Assembly: GCF_002355155.1 (NCBI RefSeq)
Contig: NZ_AP017369.1
Coordinates: 1,612,001 to 1,676,000 of the forward strand
Reading direction: 5' to 3'
DNA: 64,000 nt
Source: Corynebacterium suranareeae
Lineage (GTDB): Bacteria > Actinomycetota > Actinomycetes > Mycobacteriales > Mycobacteriaceae
Positions within the stretch are counted from its first letter, which is position 1, and every line of letters starts with the position of its first letter. Of this stretch, positions 57,424 to 64,000 are shown piece by piece. The notes under the pieces are model-generated. The model did no database searches. It had not been told where the DNA came from and saw only the letters and a program-made list of their open reading frames with translations. Both the position numbers and the translations under genes were made by a program.

Positions 57424-58305
57424 TCACTCTTGTAGCGATGTTCCAATCATTGACATTGATGTAGCCCTTGCTTGGGCTGCATCGTGGCCACGGTGAGTAA
57501 TCAGTAATTCGATGAGTTGTTCAGACACCAACATCAACGCCGCCCTGGAGGTACGTGTGAGCTCATCTTGAAATGACGCTGTCATCGGAGGAACGATCAA
57601 CGAGACATCGGCGGCAGCATCGATGGCAGAATGGGCAAAACAGGTCATCGCTATGATCGTTGCACCCCCAGCACGCGCTGCCTTTATGGTCGCAAGCGTT
57701 GTTTTACTGGCACCGGAACCAGATATTGCAAAACACACAGAACCTTCACCCAACTGACGGGCCACGATCTGCTCCGACATGGAATCAGAATGCACTTCGG
57801 CAGATCGACCCATTGAGTTTAAACGCTGGGAAAAATCCAACCCCAAGGGAGCGGAAAGCCCATGGGATGCAACAAGAACCCGGCGCGCTGAGTCCAATGC
57901 GTTTATGCACTGTTGTAGGTCTTCCTCGGTCAGCGCGGAAGACACTGTGCTCAAAGACGCCTGAAAATCCGAAATCCCGGCTTGTAGACCACCGAGCAAC
58001 GTGGAGCTTAACGCTTTTTCAACCATGCTTTTCGACGCGCCCTGCGTCAGCGCCAGTTCCTGCGCCAGGGCGACGCGAAGTTGCGGAAATCCGTCGTAGC
58101 CTAAGGACTGCGCGGTGCGGATCACGGTTGCACGCCCCACGCCCACGCGGTCTGCAAGACCCTGAGCGGTGAGTTCAACGATGCTGGGGGCGTCGACAAG
58201 CATTGCTTCGGCCACTTTGCGCTGATTTGGCTGCAGCGATGGCGCAAGCGTGGTGATGCGGATGCTTGGTGGAGCGTCAGTTGCTTGGTGCCACGACACG
58301 GTCAC
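57424..58305 (-). CDS. MurR/RpiR-family transcriptional regulator
   Basis: 293 residues. An N-terminal HTH_6 domain (about 22-95, LQPNQRKVAEAMLVDAPSIVELTAQGLADRVGVGRATVIR split at VDAPS) is followed by a SIS sugar-phosphate isomerase-like domain (about 120-265) with VLVASHGLSAPLGLDFSQRL and SVCFAISGSGASKTTLATIKAARAGG. Such regulators usually respond to a phosphorylated sugar or amino sugar. It is the last gene of the phosphonate-type importer operon, overlapping the permease by 29 nt. Two GTG starts (58305, 58299) fit an AAGGGGG site; the second has the better spacing. It probably regulates its own operon. Confidence 0.88.
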   Translation of the reverse strand: MTVSWHQATDAPPSIRITTLAPSLQPNQRKVAEAMLVDAPSIVELTAQGLADRVGVGRATVIRTAQSLGYDGFPQLRVALAQELALTQGASKSMVEKALSSTLLGGLQAGISDFQASLSTVSSALTEEDLQQCINALDSARRVLVASHGLSAPLGLDFSQRLNSMGRSAEVHSDSMSEQIVARQLGEGSVCFAISGSGASKTTLATIKAARAGGATIIAMTCFAHSAIDAAADVSLIVPPMTASFQDELTRTSRAALMLVSEQLIELLITHRGHDAAQARATSMSMIGTSLQE

Positions 58306-59125
58306 TAGCCCCCTTCATGATACGGCGGCGGATGGTGCCGGAGATGAGATCGACGATCATCGTTGCGACAACCACGACGATGAGCAGCATGCCCACGGTG
58401 TCCCACTGCCTGTAATTGGTGTAATTGGCAAGCATACTACCGATACCACCTGCACCAACGATGCCCAATACCGCAGAGGTACGGATGTTGATCTCAAAGC
58501 GATACAGGGCAAAAGATGCAATGGATGGCGCAACCTGTGGCCACAACGCCCACCGCAGAACCTCCGGCGTAGTTCCACCCGCTGCCCGCACCGCCTCTGA
58601 GGGGCCGGTGGGAGTGGACTCAATGGCTTCATAGGTCCACTTTGCCTGCTGCCCAATACCGGAGATGCCCAATGCCAGCGCACCAGTAAAAGGAGTAAGA
58701 CCGGTGACTGTTAGCAAAATAATTGCGATAACCACCTCGGGGAACGCACGGATTACCGCGAATACGAATCGCAAGATGGTGCGCAACCAATACGTCCCCA
58801 CTCCGCGGGCAGCCAACATGCCCAGAGGTACAGAGACCACCACGCATAAAATGGCACCCAACCACGCCATGGCGATGGAACGCCACATCTCCTGGACGGC
58901 GCGAGAAAACTTTGACCAATCGGGATCGCTAAACATCAGCTCTAAGTAATGCCACACCTGCGCGGGCATCTGCGGAAGCTCATTCCACTCGATCTTCAGC
59001 GTGCCGGTAGCAATGAGAACAATCAGCGCAGCGATGAACGCCACGATATTGCGCGCCAGTTTGTTAGGGCGCGCCGGGGGAGAGCTAGGGGCTGGCACTA
59101 TGCGGTGAGAGGTTAAGGTGCTCAT
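58277..59125 (-). CDS. Phosphonate-type ABC importer permease (PhnE-like), second copy
   Basis: 282 residues. An N-terminal cytoplasmic segment precedes the first helix (NIVAFIAALIVLIATGTLKI). The inner core carries the binding-protein-dependent permease EAA loop: EAIESTPTGPSEAVRAAGGTTPEVLRW (given as ESTPTGPSEAVRAAGGT, about 182-198), then [23 protein letters not shown], the PhnE signature. It forms a heterodimer with the neighbouring permease. Overlaps it by 4 nt. Confidence 0.9.
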   Translation of the reverse strand: MSTLTSHRIVPAPSSPPARPNKLARNIVAFIAALIVLIATGTLKIEWNELPQMPAQVWHYLELMFSDPDWSKFSRAVQEMWRSIAMAWLGAILCVVVSVPLGMLAARGVGTYWLRTILRFVFAVIRAFPEVVIAIILLTVTGLTPFTGALALGISGIGQQAKWTYEAIESTPTGPSEAVRAAGGTTPEVLRWALWPQVAPSIASFALYRFEINIRTSAVLGIVGAGGIGSMLANYTNYRQWDTVGMLLIVVVVATMIVDLISGTIRRRIMKGASDRVVAPSN

Positions 59126-59928
59126 ACGAGCCTCTTTCGAAGTGCGTTGGAGATTACCTCAATGACAATCACCACGAGGAGGATTTCTAAAATGATCACG
59201 GAAACATCCGCGTAGGCATAGAAAGCTCGGCGTTCATCAAGCAGCCTGCCGATGCCGCCTGCGCCCACAATGCCGAGGATTGCGGAGATACGAACATTGA
59301 GCTCTAGGGTGTAGAGCCATTGGTTAGCAAAGAGCGGCATGACTTCAGGAAGTGCGGAGACTCGGTTGATGTGGAATTGTGAGCCACCTGCCGCGCGTCC
59401 TGCTTCCATGTAAGGGTGATCAGTGGAGTCAATTGCTTCCGAGACGAGCTTGACCACGATGCCCAGGTTGAACAGGAACAGTGTCAAAATGCCGGGTAAT
59501 GCGCCGACACCGACCATGGCGACCAAGATTGTGGCATACACCAAGTCGGGGACGGAGCGCACCACGTTGATGATGGTGCGGATAATGCCCCGACCAATGG
59601 CACTGGTGTTGGTGGCCTGTGCTGCCCACAACGTCAACGGCACAGATATGAGAGCAGACAAGACGGCGCCGACAAGCGCCATCTGCAGGGTTTCTAACAT
59701 GGGAAGCCACGTGCGCGGCAAGAACGCGAAATTAGGCTGCAGCATTTGCAGGAGTTTGTTGGCACCGTTGCGCCAATTCGCAGCAATGGAAGCAAAATCA
59801 AGCTCAATGCCACCTAGCGCTGGGGTTGCTGTAGCCACCGTGAAGGCAATGATGGAAGCGATGATGAGATAGTCTTTTACCCCCGCCCGAGGCTTCTGCG
59901 GCACCAGTGGAGAAGAAGGCGTGGTCAT
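59122..59928 (-). CDS. Phosphonate-type ABC importer permease (PhnE-like), first copy
   Basis: 268 residues. Six predicted helices; the EAA loop reads [21 protein letters not shown] (given as [19 protein letters not shown], about 167-185), followed by [23 protein letters not shown] (about 207-229), the same signature as its partner. Paralogous permeases in tandem are usual for this importer class. Overlaps the ATPase gene by 4 nt. Confidence 0.9.
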   Translation of the reverse strand: MTTPSSPLVPQKPRAGVKDYLIIASIIAFTVATATPALGGIELDFASIAANWRNGANKLLQMLQPNFAFLPRTWLPMLETLQMALVGAVLSALISVPLTLWAAQATNTSAIGRGIIRTIINVVRSVPDLVYATILVAMVGVGALPGILTLFLFNLGIVVKLVSEAIDSTDHPYMEAGRAAGGSQFHINRVSALPEVMPLFANQWLYTLELNVRISAILGIVGAGGIGRLLDERRAFYAYADVSVIILEILLVVIVIEVISNALRKRLV

Positions 59929-60737
59929 GCGCGATCTCCCAGCAGGTCTTTAGCTTGAATGGGGCGACCATAGATAGCTTCAAAGTCTTTATCAGTGGCC
60001 TCAGAGATAGGACCGTCATAGACAAGCTTGCCGGCACGCAAACCCACAACCCTCGTAGTGTATTGACGAGCCAAATCAATCAAGTGCAAGTTCACCAACA
60101 CGGTGAGGCCTTCCACGTTGTTGATGTTCTCCAGGTCGCGCATCACAGAATGCGCGGTAGGCGGATCAAGGCTTGCTACAGGCTCATCTGCCAGCATGAC
60201 AGAAGGATCTTGCGATAAGGCACGCGCAATTGCAACGCGCTGTTTCTGTCCACCGGACAAAGCACCAGCTCGGGTCCATACTTTGTCCAAAATGCCCACG
60301 GACTCCAACGCGTGAAAAGCAATCTGCTTGTCGTGCTCAGTGGGAAGTCCGAGGAGGTTACGCCACCACGCTGTGTGCGCGAAGCGGCCCACCAAAACAT
60401 TCTGGAACACACTGCTGCGTTCCGAGAGGTTGAACCCCTGGAAAATCATGCCGATCTGCCCACGGGCATCACGCAGCGCTTTCCCCTTCAAGGTGTTGAT
60501 CTGATGCGGCCCCACCGTCACGGTACCTTCCGTGGCTTGGACAAGACCATTAATCGTGCGAATCAACGTGGATTTACCCGATCCTGATAGACCCACGATG
60601 GCCACCATCTCACCAGGATTGATGGTGAGTGAGACATCATCGAGGGCTTTCGTCCCATTGGGATACGTCACCGACACGTGGTCGAAGTCGATGGCCCAAG
60701 AGTTGGCCGTGGTGGTAGCCGAAGCATCAGAATTCAT
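59925..60737 (-). CDS. Phosphonate-type ABC importer ATPase (PhnC-like)
   Basis: 270 residues. Walker [19 protein letters not shown] (about 41-58), Q-loop [24 protein letters not shown] (given as [19 protein letters not shown], where FNL-x-x-R-S is characteristic of PhnC), signature [15 protein letters not shown] (about 157-171), Walker [14 protein letters not shown] and switch His in VNLHLIDLA. It powers the two PhnE-like permeases. The specificity is set by the binding protein, not visible here. Confidence 0.92.
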   Translation of the reverse strand: MNSDASATTTANSWAIDFDHVSVTYPNGTKALDDVSLTINPGEMVAIVGLSGSGKSTLIRTINGLVQATEGTVTVGPHQINTLKGKALRDARGQIGMIFQGFNLSERSSVFQNVLVGRFAHTAWWRNLLGLPTEHDKQIAFHALESVGILDKVWTRAGALSGGQKQRVAIARALSQDPSVMLADEPVASLDPPTAHSVMRDLENINNVEGLTVLVNLHLIDLARQYTTRVVGLRAGKLVYDGPISEATDKDFEAIYGRPIQAKDLLGDRA

Positions 60738-60770
60738 ATGCGCACACCTTGATTGTTGGAAACAGGGAAA

Positions 60771-61808
60771 CTAGTTGGAGAACTTCTTCAGTATCTCGCC
60801 GTAACGAGTGATTTCATCCTGGGCGGTATCAGCAGTCCAGTCAGACAGACCAACCATGTCGAACATGACATCCTTGGCTTCTTCAGAGGAATCTGCATAT
60901 TCATCCATCAACTCGGTGAGCTTTTCCACCAGGTCGGATGGCAGGGACTTCGATGCTGCGACCCCTCCATTTGGGATCATCTCGGTGTAGGCAAACGCCA
61001 CAACATCTTCCGCTGCGTGAGGAGCCTCAGACAGCACGGTGGAACGCGCATCCCAGAAACCGAAGGACACTTCAGCGTCACCGTTGAGGACAGACAGCAC
61101 AGCGTTGTTGTTACCTTCAACGGGTACCTGAACAAACGCAGCATCGGTGTCCATGCCCAGATCCTGCATAGCAACCATTGGGTATTGGTAGCCCGCAGGA
61201 GACGTTGCAGCCTGCAGCGCTACCTTGTCACCGGACTCGATCTTTTCCAGCGCATCAAGGGCTGCTGGGCCATTACCTGATGCCGCTTGCCCTTCAGGTT
61301 CAATTCCGTTGCAGTAGAGCATGTCAACATCGGAAGCAGCATAGGACGCAGCCACTGGAGCATCGTCGCAGTACTTATCAGGATTGTTGGTGTACGCAAC
61401 AGCAGAGTACGAGGTGGCACCGAAACGCACATCACGCAGAATTAGCTGCGCATCGTACTGCTCAATCGCGTTATACAGGGAACCCGCATCAGTGATGATC
61501 ACCTGAGCCTGATCAGCACCCAAAGCCTCAACGGTTGCAGCGTAATCAGACGCCACCACACCATTGACCTCAATACCTAAGTTCTCAGACAGGTAATCAG
61601 TCAAAGGAGCCAACGCCTCAGCCAAATCCTCACCCTCCGTGGAAGGAACAAGAGACAAAGTAATGGACTCAGGCCACTGGCTTGCAGCATCCGAAGAAGA
61701 GGAAGAAGACTCATCGGAAGAAGAACAACCAACTAGAGCAAGGGTAGAGATCGCAAGCGTAGAAACAGCAACACGCATGGACTTGGATAGCTTAGAGAGC
61801 TTGAACAT
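60771..61808 (-). CDS. Phosphonate-type ABC importer binding lipoprotein (PhnD-like)
   Basis: 345 residues. A lipoprotein signal ends LALVGC with the lipidated Cys at 28, then a Ser-rich linker. The mature part is the PhnD/phosphate-phosphonate type II fold, with ITLSLVPSTEGEDLAEALAPLTDYLSENLGIEVNGVVASDYAATVEAL (split at LAPLT) and QVIITDAGSLYNAIEQ. A typical PhnD would have Tyr-Ser-Thr-x-x residues contacting the phosphonate; Ser/Thr-rich PSTEGED and ITDAGSLY are at the right places. Since no C-P lyase gene is present here, the ligand may instead be another phosphate-like anion. Confidence 0.9.
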   Translation of the reverse strand: MFKLSKLSKSMRVAVSTLAISTLALVGCSSSDESSSSSSDAASQWPESITLSLVPSTEGEDLAEALAPLTDYLSENLGIEVNGVVASDYAATVEALGADQAQVIITDAGSLYNAIEQYDAQLILRDVRFGATSYSAVAYTNNPDKYCDDAPVAASYAASDVDMLYCNGIEPEGQAASGNGPAALDALEKIESGDKVALQAATSPAGYQYPMVAMQDLGMDTDAAFVQVPVEGNNNAVLSVLNGDAEVSFGFWDARSTVLSEAPHAAEDVVAFAYTEMIPNGGVAASKSLPSDLVEKLTELMDEYADSSEEAKDVMFDMVGLSDWTADTAQDEITRYGEILKKFSN

Positions 61809-61848
61809 GAGATCTTTAAAAACCTTTCAGCGACATGAGACAAGAAAG

Positions 61849-62553
61849 TTAAGAAGAGGAGACCCGGGAAGAAACCCAGGCAAGGAGAGGGAGATCAGCG
61901 ATAGAATCCCCACGCATGGAGACCTTCGCTTCAGAAATGGTTGCTGTAGCTCCAACCAGAGCCGTATCTGCACCTAACTGCGCTGCAGGACTCAGATCGA
62001 ATTCATAAATATCGCCCACCGCAAGCACCGGACCATCAAGCTGCAAATCAGAAATGATCGAAATCAACCCTGCAGGCTTACCCACCACAAAATGCAACTG
62101 ATCAAATAAATCAGCAACACCCCACTGACGCAGCACATCATGCACGCCATTTTCCGGGGCATTGGTAGCTAAAACCAACCGAGCATGACCTTTCAACGAG
62201 GACAAAATATCCTTAATGCCCCGCACATGCTCAACAGGCGCTAAATCCGAGCCAAGCAACTTCCGGCTCTCGCCATAAGCGATCGACATCGTGCCATCAT
62301 CAATCCCTAATTCCGACGCCAACTTAGCCACAATGTCATACCCATCACGGTAAATACTCTGACCATCGTCATAGCGTCGAAGCTCCCTGCGCACACGCTC
62401 CAGAAAGTCCTTGGAACCCTCCGGTGCAACACACAATGCATATGCAAGGACAGGGCCATGACCAATGGCAAGCGTGCCATCGAAATCAAAAACAATACTG
62501 GGTGTCACAAAAAGATCCTTGGATCGGGAAGAAATGGACGATGCGTTCATCAT
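61849..62553 (-). CDS. HAD-superfamily hydrolase
   Basis: 234 residues from ATG 62553. Motif I is SIVFDFDGTLAIGHGP (Asp at about 23 and 25 of the longer reading). A helical cap follows (RVRRELRRYDDGQSIYRDGYDIVAKL), motif II is LVLATNAPENG, motif III has VVGKPAGL and motif IV is VLAVGDIYEFDLSPAAQLG (GDxxxxD). It lacks the Schiff-base Lys region expected of phosphonoacetaldehyde hydrolase as far as I can see, so it is probably a phosphatase. The 40-nt gap to the binding-protein gene and the shared orientation put it in the importer operon. Its start is embedded in an inverted repeat. TTG 62574 is an alternative start. Confidence 0.82.
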   Translation of the reverse strand: MMNASSISSRSKDLFVTPSIVFDFDGTLAIGHGPVLAYALCVAPEGSKDFLERVRRELRRYDDGQSIYRDGYDIVAKLASELGIDDGTMSIAYGESRKLLGSDLAPVEHVRGIKDILSSLKGHARLVLATNAPENGVHDVLRQWGVADLFDQLHFVVGKPAGLISIISDLQLDGPVLAVGDIYEFDLSPAAQLGADTALVGATATISEAKVSMRGDSIADLPLLAWVSSRVSSS

Positions 62554-62570
62554 AAAAGTATTTGATGAAC
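62545..62570. promoter_or_regulatory. Inverted repeat at the start of the importer operon, possible RpiR operator
   Basis: GTTCATCA (62545-62552) and TGATGAAC (62563-62570) form a perfect 8-bp inverted repeat with a 10-bp spacer. It covers the start codon and upstream edge of the HAD gene. A regulator bound here could block transcription or translation start. The RpiR-type regulator at the end of the operon is the natural candidate; this is inference. Confidence 0.55.
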
Positions 62571-62647
62571 ACAACGTCCAACCTTGAGTGAACGATCAAT
62601 GACACCTACATGAACACTTGCCCCAGCCCGACCCCACAGCTGCAAAA

Positions 62648-62691
62648 GCGCGCCGGGCCACCTCCTAATTGACGGAGATGGCCCGGCGCGC
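62648..62691 (-). terminator. thiD-tenA terminator
   Basis: Perfect 13-bp GC-rich stem (62648-62660 with 62679-62691), with an inner CCTCC/GGAG pairing, followed on the minus strand by T4. It lies 17 nt after the thiD-tenA stop. Confidence 0.88.
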
Positions 62692-62707
62692 GGGTAGCCC
62701 AGTTCAG

Positions 62708-64000
62708 TTAAATCCAACCGTGTCTGGTGGCTTGATCAAAGAATTCACGTTCATGAACTGAAGCGCTCAAGAATGCTCGAGCGGCATCGACGCGTTGTTC
62801 AGAACCCGCATTTTCTAAGGCCTTTTCTAACCGGGCAATGGCAGCACGGGTTCCATTGATAAATTCTTCGCTGGAGTAGGTGTCAAGCCAGTCCTTGTAG
62901 GGGTGATCTTCGTGGTTTTGTTCAGCTAGCATCAACCCGATTTCCGCGTAAAGCCAGTAGCAGGGCAGTACTGCAGCAACACCGCACACATAATCTTCTG
63001 TGTAGGTGCGCGCGATGAGGAAGTCGGTGTAGGCCATGGTGATATGCGATGGCGCGGATACTGTGGCTCCTGCCATGTAAGAGCGATGGAGTTCAGCTTC
63101 AACAACTAAACACTCCGCAGCGCTTTGTGCCCATTCGATTTGTGCCTGCGCATCGGGAGCGATCGAGGATAATCGGGCCAACGCTCTGGAGTATTGGGCA
63201 AGATATTGTGCATCTTGGTCAATGTAGAAATCGAACTCTGGGCGCCGGAGGGTGCCGTCGCCAAGCATGGTGATGAAGTCTGAACTGTTGATGCCCGCGA
63301 TGATATCGCCGCTTGCTTCCCACAGCGCGCGCGTGAATGGCCCGGCAGGTTCGATGCGTGGAGCTGGGCTTTTAACCGTCGATGGGGCAACGAAACTCGT
63401 TGCTGTTTGCCCATCTAGGCGCGGCGCTAAAAGGTGATCCCAGGGAGTGGTCTCAGCAGCTGAGAGCATGCGGCGAGTGAGGTGCCCGTGATCGACTGGT
63501 CCGTTTCCCGTGCCGACGTGGAGCTGGTCGGCGTGGCGCAGGGCTTCATTAAGCCAGCGTGTGGACCACTCAAGGGCTTTTTCAACGCTCTCACCGGTGG
63601 CAATTCGGGTGGCAAGAGCAGCGGACAGGGAACATCCGGTGCCGTGGGAATTGGTGGTGTTGACGCGCAAGTTTTCCACCTGGAATACCGAGCCATCTGG
63701 GCGAACGACTGCGTTATCTGCCAAAGCGCCAGTCAAATGCCCACCCTTGACGATAACGATGGTGTCATGCTCAGCAGCAAATGCTTGAGCCTGAGCAATT
63801 GCCTGATCCATCGTTGTGGCCGGCTGGCTATCGCACAATACGGCGAGCTCTGGGATGTTTGGGGTAACAACATCCACGTGGGCAGCCAGGCGACGCAAAG
63901 ATTCTTCAGCACTGGCATCAAGCAACCGGTCACCGCTGGTTGCGATCATCACCGGATCAAGCACCACCGGGCCGTGCTCACGGGAGCCCAACCAATGTGC
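62708..64000 (-). CDS. thiD: HMP-phosphate kinase ThiD fused to a TenA/thiaminase-II domain (N-terminus outside window)
   Basis: The frame is open to base 64000, so the start lies beyond the window; about 430 residues are visible. The ThiD part (to about 180) has PVVLDPVMIATSGDRLL and the anion-hole segment TNSHGTGCSLSAALATRI (about 113-130), with its Cys and GTGC loop, so hydroxymethylpyrimidine phosphate is phosphorylated for thiamin synthesis. The C-terminal about 220 residues are TenA-like: FTRALWEASGDIIAGI, then EFDFYIDQDAQYLAQYSRAL (catalytic-site Asp in DQD), and SEEFINGTRAAIARLEKAL. TenA salvages thiamin breakdown products, so both domains feed the same HMP pool. Confidence 0.93.
   Translation of the reverse strand, partial: AHWLGSREHGPVVLDPVMIATSGDRLLDASAEESLRRLAAHVDVVTPNIPELAVLCDSQPATTMDQAIAQAQAFAAEHDTIVIVKGGHLTGALADNAVVRPDGSVFQVENLRVNTTNSHGTGCSLSAALATRIATGESVEKALEWSTRWLNEALRHADQLHVGTGNGPVDHGHLTRRMLSAAETTPWDHLLAPRLDGQTATSFVAPSTVKSPAPRIEPAGPFTRALWEASGDIIAGINSSDFITMLGDGTLRRPEFDFYIDQDAQYLAQYSRALARLSSIAPDAQAQIEWAQSAAECLVVEAELHRSYMAGATVSAPSHITMAYTDFLIARTYTEDYVCGVAAVLPCYWLYAEIGLMLAEQNHEDHPYKDWLDTYSSEEFINGTRAAIARLEKALENAGSEQRVDAARAFLSASVHEREFFDQATRHGWI

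Noticed and set aside
58277..58305. Separate promoter between the importer permease and the RpiR gene
   Set aside because: The genes overlap by 29 bases, so co-transcription is the simpler reading.
62648..62707. Thiamin (TPP) riboswitch near thiD
   Set aside because: The structure here is after the thiD stop and is a plain GC-rich terminator; the thiD leader lies outside the window.

Overview
The window is a chromosomal stretch of a Corynebacterium, almost certainly C. glutamicum or a very close relative. This rests on recognised gene content and order, not on a database search. The markers are odhI with its ETTSVFRADLL N-terminus, the adjacent ftsR-type MerR gene, the steA/steB pair, secA2 of 763 residues, gnd, and a ZIP transporter preceded by an MntR-type palindrome. 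The order tyrS, TPR protein, HAD phosphatase, small ORF, tlyA, nadK, recN, steA, steB, pyrG, NUDIX, xerD, parA, scpA, scpB, rluB, cmk, der matches the Mycobacterium tuberculosis Rv1689-Rv1713 block as I know it. This is a conserved housekeeping block of the mycolic-acid actinobacteria, here interrupted by an rRNA operon.

Layout. 1-2.0 kb: 3' part of tyrS, a universal stress protein and the decayed tail of an MFS sugar transporter. 2.0-8.2 kb: a complete rrn operon (promoter, leader, 16S, spacer without tRNA, 23S, 5S, terminator), with long base-paired processing stems visible around both 16S and 23S. 8.2-28.5 kb: the conserved plus-strand block for NAD(P) and CTP synthesis, rRNA modification, DNA repair, cell separation, chromosome segregation and ribosome assembly. 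28.5-38.7 kb: an accessory region. It holds a 132-bp palindromic element between duplicated terminators, a GyrI-like protein, a methyltransferase, a heterodimeric ABC exporter with one badly degenerate ATPase half, the ZIP transporter, a CPA1 antiporter, and a DUF559-type nuclease-like gene between two roughly 450-bp hairpin-rich repeats. 38.7-46 kb: tRNA-Pro(GGG), SEC-C protein, hydrolase-OsmC fusion, secA2, odhI, ftsR, a bifunctional-nuclease-domain protein and a second MerR regulator. 46-54.7 kb, mostly minus strand: DUF1707 and VWA membrane proteins, two CNNM/CBS transporters, a DEAD-box helicase and gnd. 54.8-64 kb: a thioesterase, a methyltransferase, an ABC pair whose ATPase gene is frameshifted, then a minus-strand phosphonate-type ABC importer operon with an RpiR regulator and a HAD phosphatase, and finally a partial thiD-tenA fusion.

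The most interesting unexplained structures are: (i) the paired repeats around the DUF559 gene, built of small hairpins whose GACCAA/TTGGTC arms keep a constant 28-29 nt spacing although their loops differ; (ii) the 132-bp element at 28.7 kb with 20-bp perfect terminal inverted repeats ending in the same GACCAAA/TTTGGTC; (iii) a separate 249-bp dispersed repeat present at 16.6 and 45.9 kb; and (iv) an ABC exporter whose first subunit has lost Walker A altogether while the second has lost the signature motif, leaving one composite ATP site.
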